This document shows, one piece after another, positions 1 through 4,951 of a stretch of 5,148 nucleotides of DNA. Source of the stretch: Burkholderiales bacterium (lineage in GTDB: Bacteria > Pseudomonadota > Gammaproteobacteria > Burkholderiales > Usitatibacteraceae). Numbering within the stretch: the first letter of the stretch is position 1; every line of letters begins with the position of its first letter. The notes below the pieces were generated by a model that saw only the letters and a list, made by a program, of their open reading frames with translations, had not been told where the DNA came from and ran no database searches. The stretch is taken from assembly GCA_025350945.1 (NCBI GenBank), contig JANXWW010000098.1, positions 1 to 5,148 on the forward strand. The letters are read 5' to 3'. Position numbers and translations under genes: made by a program.

Positions 1-605
1 GTGGCAAACACCGTTGCCTTGGCTTGGAAAATCATGGTCTCGCCCGTTTCCATTTCCATCGCGGTCACGCCGAGCACGTCCCCTGCTTCGTTACGAATCA
101 AGTCGAGCGCCATCCACTCCACGAAGAATTGTGTGTTCGCAAAAACATTGCGTTGATACAGCGTGTGCAACATGGCATGGCCGGTACGATCTGCCGCGCA
201 GCACGAACGCTGCACCGGTTTTTCACCAAAATTTTGTGAGTGCCCGCCAAACGGTCGCTGATAAATTGTGCCGTTTTCGTTGCGATCAAACGGCATGCCG
301 AAATGTTCCAATTCACGCACCGCTTCAGGCGCTTTTTTGCACATGAATTCAATCGCATCCTGATCCCCCAGCCAGTCGGAACCTTTGATGGTGTCGTACA
401 TATGCCAATGCCAATTATCTTCGCCCATATTGCCGAGCGACGCACCCACACCGCCTTGCGCGGCCACGGTGTGCGAGCGGGTGGGGAATACTTTTGACAG
501 CACCGCAACTTTCAATCCGGCGGTTGAAAGCTGTAGCGCTGCACGCAGACCCGAACCACCTGCGCCGACCACGACTGCATCATATTTTCGTACGGGAATT
601 GCCAT
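1..605 (-). CDS. sdhA: Succinate dehydrogenase flavoprotein subunit SdhA (C-terminus cut by the left edge)
   Basis: The flavoprotein of respiratory complex II oxidises succinate to fumarate on the cytoplasmic face of the inner membrane and passes electrons to the SdhB iron-sulfur subunit. The first 201 codons are present, with no stop before the edge; the full family length is about 590 residues. Seen directly: the dinucleotide-binding glycine motif GAGGSG (residues 14-19), then FPTRSHTVAAQGG (40-52), whose H45 matches the histidine that carries the covalent FAD in E. coli SdhA. Further conserved stretches are WHWHMYDT (65-72), DWLGDQDAIE (77-86) and QRPFGGHSQNFG (116-127). The ATG at 605 has GAGG nine bases upstream and gives the family's usual N-terminus, MAIPVRKYDAVVVGAGG. 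It lies 49 bases after sdhD on the same strand, in the usual operon order, so sdhB is expected further left. Nothing looks damaged. Confidence 0.97.
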   Translation of the reverse strand, partial: MAIPVRKYDAVVVGAGGSGLRAALQLSTAGLKVAVLSKVFPTRSHTVAAQGGVGASLGNMGEDNWHWHMYDTIKGSDWLGDQDAIEFMCKKAPEAVRELEHFGMPFDRNENGTIYQRPFGGHSQNFGEKPVQRSCCAADRTGHAMLHTLYQRNVFANTQFFVEWMALDLIRNEAGDVLGVTAMEMETGETMIFQAKATVFA

Positions 606-654
606 TTGAAAATGCCTCAATATTGAATGGAGAAAAACAACACCGCAATAGACG

Positions 655-1017
655 TTACTGCCCCCAAAGAATTGCAATCGACCAAATCGTAAACGCGAAA
701 AGTGACAAGATGACCAGCACCTGCAATGACAGGCGAATCGACACCGGTTTGATGTAATCCATTAGCACATCGCGAATGCCAATCCAGGCGTGGTAGTAGA
801 CCGAAATCAAAAATAGCAGCGCCAGCACGCGGAAGAGTTGCCCACTGAAAAGCTCTTTCCAATCGGTATAGCTCACCTCGCTCTTAATCATGAAATAACC
901 AAAAATAACCACGGCAAAAATCGCCATAATGACGGCTGTGACACGTTGCGCCAGCCATTCACGCCAGCCATAGTGCGCGCCGACCGGTTGCATGTCTGTT
1001 TTGTCGAACTTCACCAT
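655..1017 (-). CDS. sdhD: Succinate dehydrogenase membrane anchor subunit SdhD
   Basis: This is one of the two hydrophobic subunits that anchor complex II, hold heme b and form the ubiquinone site with SdhC. The 120-residue product has the normal family length. Three hydrophobic segments are visible, at about residues 26-44, 61-80 and 92-117. The motif YYHAWIGIRDVLMDYIKP (74-91) is the family signature. H76 aligns with the axial heme ligand H71 of E. coli SdhD, and D87-Y88 with D82-Y83 of the quinone pocket. The ATG at 1017 overlaps the last seven bases of sdhC (ATGGTGA) and has GGAG seven bases upstream inside sdhC, which suggests translational coupling. No promoter of its own is expected. 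Confidence 0.96.
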   Translation of the reverse strand: MVKFDKTDMQPVGAHYGWREWLAQRVTAVIMAIFAVVIFGYFMIKSEVSYTDWKELFSGQLFRVLALLFLISVYYHAWIGIRDVLMDYIKPVSIRLSLQVLVILSLFAFTIWSIAILWGQ

Positions 1018-1400
1018 ATGCGTGCTCCAATAATCGCGGTGGTCACGACGCCCAATATCAACACCACAATCGATGAAGTGCGCGCGGCAGCTTTATCCGT
1101 GCCGATATGCAGATCAAGCAGCAAATAGCGAAGGCCCGCATAAAAGTGATGCACAAACACCCACACAAAGCCGAGCATGATGAGCTTCACTATGGGAAAT
1201 GTAGTGATCACATTTTTCCAAAAGTTAAATCCGGATTCGGATTTCAGCGAGCCTTGCAATAGATACAAGGTCACGGGAATCAAAAACAGAAACATCACGA
1301 CGCCAGTAATCCGATGAAAAATGGACACCAGTGCGGGAAGCGGAAGATTGAGTAGATTCAGGTCGTAATACTTAGGGCGGGCTTTGGGAGTGGCTGACAT
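1011..1400 (-). CDS. sdhC: Succinate dehydrogenase cytochrome b556 subunit SdhC
   Basis: First gene of the operon. It encodes the other membrane anchor of complex II, which pairs with SdhD to bind heme b and ubiquinone. The 129 residues match the family length. The N-terminus RPKYYDLNLLNLPLP (8-22) is followed by SIFHRITG (26-33), where S26 and R30 correspond to the quinone-site S27 and R31 of E. coli. The HHFYAGLRYLLLDLH segment (84-98) holds H85, equivalent to heme ligand H84. Hydrophobic segments lie at about 31-50, 66-88 and 109-127. The ATG at 1400 is preceded by AAGG at a spacing of ten bases. The next in-frame methionine is inside the first membrane segment, so this start is secure. 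The upstream region (1401-1796) must contain the operon promoter, but no convincing pair of -35 and -10 boxes could be picked out. Confidence 0.96.
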   Translation of the reverse strand: MSATPKARPKYYDLNLLNLPLPALVSIFHRITGVVMFLFLIPVTLYLLQGSLKSESGFNFWKNVITTFPIVKLIMLGFVWVFVHHFYAGLRYLLLDLHIGTDKAAARTSSIVVLILGVVTTAIIGARIW

Positions 1401-1578
1401 TATTTTTAAACCTTAGTGTTTAGCTGTTGGGCTTAAATCTTTGTGGGCTATCTTTGCGGGATGGGAGCTTACCGTCGTGCAAATAGTGTCGCATTAGACG
1501 CATGCTGCACCGCAATACTGACATTTATTTTAATCCCAAATTTCTGTTGATGCACTAGATGAGCATTGGCTTTGAAGT

Positions 1579-1593
1579 GCGATATGTAATCGC
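1579..1593. repeat. Short inverted repeat GCGAT-N5-ATCGC upstream of the sdh operon
   Basis: A perfect 5-bp inverted repeat (GCGAT, spacer ATGTA, ATCGC) lies about 180 bases upstream of the sdhC start. The size suits the half-sites of a dimeric regulator, but a repeat this short is not rare by chance and no known operator consensus is recognised. Confidence 0.3.
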
Positions 1594-1691
1594 GCAAAGT
1601 AATTTATTCCGCAACAATCACGTCGCATAGTAAATGTAACTCATTGAATAAAAACAGTTAACTTATATCACTTGAGCATATCCGAACTACA

Positions 1692-1719
1692 TTGAATACG
1701 CGCCCAATTAAAATATCAT
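1692..1719 (+). promoter_or_regulatory. Possible sigma-70-type promoter for hicB
   Basis: TTGAAT (1692-1697) and TATCAT (1714-1719), separated by 16 bases, match the -35 and -10 consensus at 4 of 6 and 5 of 6 positions. The spacing is acceptable and the site lies about 78 bases upstream of the preferred hicB start. AT-rich DNA produces such matches easily, so this is only a candidate. Confidence 0.35.
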
Positions 1720-1742
1720 TTAGTATCATATTTTGGTATCAT
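1714..1742 (+). repeat. Three TATCAT direct repeats upstream of hicB
   Basis: TATCAT occurs at 1714-1719, 1724-1729 and 1737-1742. The first and third copies extend to TATCATTTA, and the second and third share GTATCAT. The first copy coincides with the proposed -10 box. Known HicB proteins with a ribbon-helix-helix domain bind their own promoter, so an autoregulatory operator is a reasonable inference, not a demonstrated one. Confidence 0.4.
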
Positions 1743-1796
1743 TTATTTAAGGCTATTTTTTACGCGTACTTTATCCAGCCTAGGAAGACTTCATTC

Positions 1797-2150
1797 ATGA
1801 ACTGCATGCGATATCGCGGCTACACTGCGCGAATAGATTACGACTCGATCAATAACATTCTCGTCGGTGTGGTGGTCGGGATGAAAGATAAGCTCAGCTT
1901 TCATGGCGCGAGCGTGGATGAGCTCAGCGCAGATTTCGAATTCGCGGTGGATCACTATTTGGCATCTTGCGCTGCCGAAGGTATCAAACCTGAACGACAA
2001 GCGTCAGGACGGTTATTGATTCGTATCCCGCAGGATACTCACGCTGAAGCTGCGATTGCAGCAGCGGCGGAGTCGATCAGCTTGAATGAATGGATTGTGA
2101 GAGCGCTGGCTGCGCAGTTGGCAGGGTTGCCAGGGCTGGAAAAAAATTAA
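1797..2150 (+). CDS. hicB: HicB-family antitoxin-like protein (orphan, no HicA adjacent)
   Basis: The 117-residue product has the two-part layout of the longer HicB antitoxins. Residues 4-66 form the HicB domain (MRYRGYTARIDYD, then LVGVVVGMKDKLSFHGASVD, then FEFAVDHYLASC). Residues 71-107 resemble a ribbon-helix-helix DNA-binding segment (GRLLIRIPQDTHAEAAIAAA followed by SLNEWIVRALAAQ). Members normally neutralise the HicA mRNA interferase and repress their own operon. The ATG at 1797 is chosen because AGGAAG lies just upstream (1782-1787) and the HicB domain begins there; a second ATG at 1806 is possible. The frame continues upstream to a TTG at 1692, but that stretch is AT-rich and unlike HicB. 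No HicA-like frame is visible upstream or in the 86 bases downstream, so it may be a solitary regulator or the remains of a module. Family assignment is firm; function is inferred. Confidence 0.87.
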   Translation: MNCMRYRGYTARIDYDSINNILVGVVVGMKDKLSFHGASVDELSADFEFAVDHYLASCAAEGIKPERQASGRLLIRIPQDTHAEAAIAAAAESISLNEWIVRALAAQLAGLPGLEKN

Positions 2151-2236
2151 CAAGGCTAATATCGTTAACTTTTGTCAACACCACATTCATAGCGCCGTTT
2201 GAATAAACCAAAATCATGCTGGCGCGTTATACGGTC

Positions 2237-2983
2237 ATGAAAACAGGTGTAAAAATTTCCTTCGCGGCCCTACTCTTGATTTGCTCTCTGGCAAGTTTCG
2301 CCAATTCCCCAATAGGCGCGCCAGTAGAAGTGCATCAGCGTATTAGCCCCCGCACCGCAACGATTGCCAAGCCTACGGTCGCATTGACGCTTGATGCCTG
2401 CGGCGGCCAATATGACGCGGACATTATTCGTCTGCTCATCACTTACAACGTGCCCGCCACCATTTTTGTGACCAAAAAATGGATGGATCACAACCATGCC
2501 GGTATGCAGGATTTACTCGCGCATCCTGAGCTATTCCAGATCGAAGATCACGGCGCAGAACACATTCCCGCTGTGGTCGGCGTGGGCCGTCGCGTCTATG
2601 GCATTTTGGGCCAGCCTGATATGGCGCACTTGCACCGCGAAATAGAAGTTGCCGCCGCCGATATCCGCAACGCGAGTCACCGCAATGTGAGCTGGTATCG
2701 CGGTGCCACGGCTGAATATGATCGTGCCGCCATTAACGAAATCGAAAAAATGGGCTATAAGATCGCCGGTTTTTCGGTGAACGCCGATGCTGGTGCCACG
2801 CTCACTCGTCGCGCTGTGGCCGATAGACTGAGCCGGATCAAAGACGGTGACATCGTCATCGCCCACATGAACAAACCGCGTGGCGACACTGCGGAAGGCT
2901 TTGGCGATGCGTTGCCACAGCTATTGGCGCGCGGATTCAAGTTTGTGACATTGAATGACGTGCAGGTGCAAGAGATTCGGTAA
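2237..2983 (+). CDS. Exported NodB-type polysaccharide deacetylase family protein, variant active site
   Basis: The family removes N- or O-acetyl groups from polysaccharides in a metal-dependent reaction; the substrate here is unknown. The 248-residue product starts with a signal peptide (K2, K6, a hydrophobic stretch at about 9-20, probable cleavage after SFA near residue 22). The only Cys there, in LLIC, does not fit a lipobox. NodB motifs can be followed: LTLDACGG (50-57) with the putative base D53, HGAEH (105-109) for the metal histidines, WYRGATAEYD (153-162) in place of RxPxG, NADAG (182-186), and IVIAHMNKP (206-214) with H210. The second Asp of the usual TFDD motif is Ala54, so metal binding may differ. 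The same layout is, from memory, conserved in related proteobacterial proteins, which would make it a subfamily trait. The start at 2237 gives a compact signal peptide; an in-frame ATG at 2216 would add seven residues. Neither start has a strong ribosome binding site. Confidence 0.9.
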   Translation: MKTGVKISFAALLLICSLASFANSPIGAPVEVHQRISPRTATIAKPTVALTLDACGGQYDADIIRLLITYNVPATIFVTKKWMDHNHAGMQDLLAHPELFQIEDHGAEHIPAVVGVGRRVYGILGQPDMAHLHREIEVAAADIRNASHRNVSWYRGATAEYDRAAINEIEKMGYKIAGFSVNADAGATLTRRAVADRLSRIKDGDIVIAHMNKPRGDTAEGFGDALPQLLARGFKFVTLNDVQVQEIR

Positions 2984-2993
2984 ACAGATTATA

Positions 2994-3059
2994 AAGCCCC
3001 AGCACTGGTGCGGCGTTTAGAGCATTTTTGCCTCAAACGCCTCGCTGATGCTGGAGTTT
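2994..3059. terminator. Large imperfect hairpin between convergent genes, possible bidirectional terminator
   Basis: Outer arms CCAGCA (2999-3004) and TGCTGG (3049-3054) enclose an inner stem in which GGCGTTT plus GAG (3012-3022, with one bulged A) pairs with CTCAAACGCC (3032-3041) around a T-rich loop. Flanking A-rich (left) and T-rich (right) bases extend the outer stem imperfectly. It sits between the stop codons of two convergent genes, where a shared terminator is expected. The following U tracts are broken (TTTAATTTAT on the plus strand, CTTTATAAT on the minus strand), so termination efficiency is uncertain. Confidence 0.5.
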
Positions 3060-3075
3060 AATTTATAAAAAACTG

Positions 3076-3720
3076 CTACTTCAACCGAAACGTAAACCGT
3101 GCTTCCACCACTACGTCCTGGCCTTGCCCACGACAGCCAAATTGCTGCACGGCATCTCGCACCACATTGTTGAATAGGCGATTTGAGCTGCTGACAATAG
3201 CGACATTTTTGATTTCGCCTGCACCCGCCACCACAAAGCGCACGACGACATCACCTTCAATGCCTTCGCGCACCGCCTGCGCGAGATAGCGCATATTGGC
3301 TTGCACTTGCGCTGCATTTGGGCAGGCGATGCCGAGATTCGCGATTGTCGGCGCGGGCGAAGTGCTGTCGCTTGTTAGAGATAATGAGTCGCGAACATCA
3401 GTTGGCATAGTCGGCACTGGCGTCGCAAAAACTGCATCAATAACGCTCGGATGATCCACCACAAAATCGGGGATCGGCACGTTGATTGGCTGCACCATCG
3501 AAAAGTTTGTTTTTGTAATTTCTCGTAGCGTTTCCGGGGGAATCGGCTTGGGCGGCGGCACTGGATTCAGCACACTAATCGGCGGTGGCGCATTCATCAC
3601 GCTCGGCACACGATTGAGCGTTGCAATCAGCGCCACACACAACATGACATGCACGCCCACCACAAAACTCAAACGACTCAGATTCTTGCCAATACTCTGT
3701 TCACGTAGCATGTACTGCAT
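3076..3720 (-). CDS. TonB-like energy transducer protein
   Basis: TonB proteins span the periplasm and pass energy from an inner-membrane ExbB-ExbD motor to outer-membrane receptors. The 214-residue product has that layout: a single N-terminal membrane segment at about 17-36 containing H24, which may correspond to the coupling histidine of TonB; a proline-rich stretch (APPPISVLNPVPPPKPIPP, 44-62); a variable linker; and a C-terminal TonB domain at about 133-212 with REGIEGDVVVRFVVAGAGEI (151-170). C133 (ACPNAAQ) and C196 (FGCRGQGQDV) bracket this domain and could form a periplasmic disulfide. The ATG at 3720 is preceded by GGGGAGGT with a five-base spacer, which settles the start; the frame is open upstream to 3906 only because the spacer lacks stops. 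No exbB, exbD or receptor gene is visible here. It follows gloA on the same strand, but the 152-base gap suggests separate expression. The specific receptor partner cannot be inferred. Confidence 0.88.
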   Translation of the reverse strand: MQYMLREQSIGKNLSRLSFVVGVHVMLCVALIATLNRVPSVMNAPPPISVLNPVPPPKPIPPETLREITKTNFSMVQPINVPIPDFVVDHPSVIDAVFATPVPTMPTDVRDSLSLTSDSTSPAPTIANLGIACPNAAQVQANMRYLAQAVREGIEGDVVVRFVVAGAGEIKNVAIVSSSNRLFNNVVRDAVQQFGCRGQGQDVVVEARFTFRLK

Positions 3721-3725
3721 GGCCC

Positions 3726-3733
3726 ACCTCCCC
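3726..3733 (-). promoter_or_regulatory. Strong Shine-Dalgarno site deciding the TonB-like start
   Basis: Read on the minus strand this is GGGGAGGT, containing GGAGGT five bases before the ATG at 3720. It is the best ribosome binding site in the window. It rules out the longer open frame that reaches 3906 and makes the ATG at 3711 less likely. Confidence 0.8.
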
Positions 3734-3820
3734 TGGTTGAAAAAACGATCTGGCACTGTCTCGACAAAGGTTAAGCGTTTTGAAGCATCCCAAAGGGTTA
3801 AAACAAAGCTGCGAAAAAAA

Positions 3821-3859
3821 AGCAATTGGCAACAGCAATTGGCAACAGCAATTGGCAAA
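3821..3859. repeat. Three tandem copies of a 13-bp repeat in the gloA-tonB spacer
   Basis: The unit AGCAATTGGCAAC occurs at 3821-3833, 3834-3846 and 3847-3859; the first two are identical and the third differs only at its last base. Each contains CAATTG, a 6-bp palindrome. The array directly follows a run of eight A residues (3814-3821) and lies about 100 bases upstream of the TonB-like start and just past the gloA stop. The unit length is not a multiple of three and the site is noncoding. It could be a repeated regulator site or a slippage-prone array. Confidence 0.9.
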
Positions 3860-3872
3860 AATACTTGAGCGC

Positions 3873-4292
3873 TTACCAACTCCCCGTATTCGGCATCGAC
3901 AGCCAAGGTTCTTGCGGAGGGAGTGGCGCGCCACGTTGCAACAGCTCAATCGAGATATTATCCGGCGAGCGCACAAACGCCATGCGGCCATCGCGCGGCG
4001 GGCGGTTGATCGTGACGCCTGCATCGTTGAGTTTTTGGCAGAGCGCGTAAATATCATCAACCGCATAAGCCACATGGCCGAAATTGCGCGCCTGGCCTAA
4101 TTCTTCCTGGTCCCAATTGTGCGTGAGCTCAATTGCCGCAGCTTCATCGCCCGGCGCGCTTACAAACGCGAGGGTAAAACGGCCGTTCGGATAATCGTTA
4201 CGCCGGGTGAGCACAAGCCCTAATTTGTTGCAGTAAAAATCGAGCGATGCATCAAGATCGTTTACGCGCACCATGGTGTGTAAATATTTCAT
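3873..4292 (-). CDS. gloA: Lactoylglutathione lyase (glyoxalase I), VOC family
   Basis: Glyoxalase I isomerises the hemithioacetal of methylglyoxal and glutathione to S-lactoylglutathione, a cytosolic detoxification step. The 139-residue product shows both vicinal-oxygen-chelate halves. The N-terminal half is MKYLHTMVRVNDLDASLDFY (1-20), then KLGL, then RFTLAFVSAPG (38-48) and AIELTHNW (53-60). The second is FGHVAYAVDDI (71-81) followed by SPDNISIELLQRG (109-121). The four metal ligands known from E. coli GloA (H5, E56, H74, E122) correspond to H5, E55, H73 and E116. The C-terminal tail PPQEPWLSMPNTGSW (125-139) is, from memory, common in proteobacterial homologues. The ATG at 4292 is chosen because it gives the family N-terminus with GAAG at a usable distance; an ATG at 4298 would add two residues. 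It is divergent from the ArsC-family gene, with 88 bases between. Substrate is inferred from family. Confidence 0.92.
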   Translation of the reverse strand: MKYLHTMVRVNDLDASLDFYCNKLGLVLTRRNDYPNGRFTLAFVSAPGDEAAAIELTHNWDQEELGQARNFGHVAYAVDDIYALCQKLNDAGVTINRPPRDGRMAFVRSPDNISIELLQRGAPLPPQEPWLSMPNTGSW

Positions 4293-4326
4293 CGTCATGT
4301 CTTCTGTTGTGAAAAAGATAAAATGC

Positions 4327-4355
4327 ATTCTGGCATAACTGGATGCTTCCAGAAT
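4327..4355. repeat. Perfect 7-bp inverted repeat between the divergent gloA and ArsC-family genes
   Basis: ATTCTGG (4327-4333) and CCAGAAT (4349-4355) are separated by 15 bases. The repeat sits near the middle of the 88-base divergent spacer, where an operator could act on both genes. It matches no operator I recognise. The arm centres are about 22 bases apart, roughly two helical turns. Confidence 0.45.
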
Positions 4356-4380
4356 CAACACCGACAACATAAACCTGAAT

Positions 4381-4725
4381 ATGACCATTATTGTCTACGG
4401 CATAGCCGCTTGCGACAGCGTGAAAAAAGCACGTGCATTTCTGTCCGGACACGACCTCGTCTGCACATTCCACGATTACAAAAAACAAGGTGTTCCGGAA
4501 GCCGCACTGCGCACATGGGTAAACGCGAAAGGCTGGGAAATGCTGCTGAATCGCAAAGGCACAACCTGGCGCGGGCTGGACGAGAGCATGAAGGCAAAGG
4601 TTGTCGATGCTGAATCCGCGATTATGGTGATGCTGGCAAATGCCAGCATCATCAAGCGGCCGGTGGTGGTTTCAGGCGGGACGATTATTGTCGGGGTGGA
4701 TTTTGAGGCGCTGGCAAAATTGTAG
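4381..4725 (+). CDS. yffB: ArsC/Spx-family reductase, close to E. coli YffB
   Basis: A 114-residue thioredoxin-fold protein of the ArsC/Spx/YffB family, probably a cytosolic glutathione- or thiol-linked reductase whose physiological substrate is not established. It follows E. coli YffB almost throughout: IIVYGIAACDSVKKARAFL (3-21) with the single active-site C11, FHDYKKQGVP (30-39), GWEMLLNRKGTTWRGLDE (51-68) and IIKRPVVV (90-97), whose R93 corresponds to the conserved family arginine. The other cysteine (C28) is outside the usual motif. The ATG at 4381 gives the expected N-terminus although no clear Shine-Dalgarno sequence precedes it. The gene is divergent from gloA; both are thiol-related, which is suggestive only. 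An unusually strong inverted repeat lies within codons 83-91. True arsenate reductase activity is unlikely from this subgroup. Confidence 0.92.
   Translation: MTIIVYGIAACDSVKKARAFLSGHDLVCTFHDYKKQGVPEAALRTWVNAKGWEMLLNRKGTTWRGLDESMKAKVVDAESAIMVMLANASIIKRPVVVSGGTIIVGVDFEALAKL
4625..4654. repeat. Near-perfect palindrome inside the ArsC-family gene
   Basis: TGATGCTGGCA (4628-4638) and TGCCAGCATCA (4641-4651) are exact reverse complements separated by AA. In RNA the stem extends through a G-U pair and two more pairs to 4625-4654. It lies in the segment VMLANASII just before the conserved IIKRP motif. It might fold in the mRNA or extrude from supercoiled DNA; no function is known. Confidence 0.85.
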
Positions 4726-4891
4726 CGTTGGCGGCGGAAACGAAATCGTGCAATGGGATCAGATTGACTGAATATGCATCCGTTGTTCACTCACGTCGTG
4801 ATCCGATAGAATTCGCCATCCTTGCCATTTAATATCGGGCCGCTATTGGGCCATGTTTAAAAATCTGTCCTCAATGCCTTGATGCACCTAT

Positions 4892-4940
4892 AGCCCCTAA
4901 AGCTCCTAAAGCTCCTAAAGCTCCTAAAGCCCTTAAAGCC
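4892..4940. repeat. Five tandem 9-bp repeats, consensus AGCTCCTAA
   Basis: Units start at 4892, 4901, 4910, 4919 and 4928, with a partial sixth (AGCC) at 4937. The three middle units are identical; the first reads AGCCCCTAA and the last AGCCCTTAA. The array ends 11 bases before the ATG of the unrecognised edge gene. In that gene's frame each unit ends in a TAA stop. In another frame the array reads as repeated Ala-Pro-Lys, and that frame ends in a TGA overlapping the gene's ATG (ATGA). No ATG, GTG or TTG opens that frame after the stop at 4830, so it is not called as a gene. Confidence 0.9.
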
Positions 4941-4951
4941 GCAATCAGCTC

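Larger units (their letters stand above)
1401..1796. other. Noncoding divergent intergenic region between sdhC and hicB
   Basis: These 396 bases hold no credible gene on either strand; stops are frequent and there is no HicA-like reading frame. The part from about 1600 to 1760 is AT-rich. Two things stand out: a short inverted repeat GCGAT-N5-ATCGC at 1579-1593, and three TATCAT motifs at 1714-1742 near a possible hicB promoter. The region must contain the sdh operon promoter (minus strand) and probably the hicB promoter (plus strand). I could not identify the sdh promoter with confidence. Confidence 0.7.

Noticed and set aside
98..508. Minus-strand open frame of 136 codons inside sdhA
   Set aside because: It is an out-of-frame shadow of sdhA; the composition is odd and no family is recognised.
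1401..1600. sdhC promoter
   Set aside because: Several TTG and AT-rich hexamers exist on the minus strand, but no pair with acceptable spacing and match stood out.
1692..1796. N-terminal extension of the HicB frame to a TTG at 1692
   Set aside because: The 35 extra residues come from AT-rich sequence carrying the candidate promoter and do not resemble HicB; a ribosome site precedes the ATG at 1797.
2115..2138. Hairpin TGGCA-gggt-TGCCA near the hicB stop as a terminator
   Set aside because: The stem is only five pairs, lies inside the coding sequence and is followed by A rather than T on the plus strand.
2142..2173. AT-rich dyad (TTAAC...GTTAA) after hicB as a terminator
   Set aside because: Five A-T-rich pairs with a 12-base loop are too weak to claim a terminator, although a short T run follows.
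2531..2866. Minus-strand open frame opposite the deacetylase
   Set aside because: Antisense shadow of a well-supported gene, with no recognisable domain.
3821..3859. CRISPR-like array
   Set aside because: The repeats are directly adjacent with no spacers, and no cas genes are present.
3482..3868. Plus-strand open frame of 128 codons opposite the TonB-like gene
   Set aside because: Antisense shadow: it reads the complement of the proline-rich segment as Gly-rich residues and runs into the tandem repeats.
3721..3906. Longer TonB-like frame starting at 3906
   Set aside because: It would run through the 13-bp repeats and overlap the end of gloA; the GGAGGT site five bases before ATG 3720 gives the real start.
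4293..4388. Longer gloA frame starting at 4388
   Set aside because: It would overlap the start of the divergent ArsC-family gene, and the added residues are not part of the family N-terminus MKYLHTM.
4756..4804. Inverted repeat GGATCA...TGATCC with an internal TCACG-T-CGTGA
   Set aside because: The arms are six and five bases and the outer loop is 37 bases; this is within chance expectation and no RNA gene fold is recognised.
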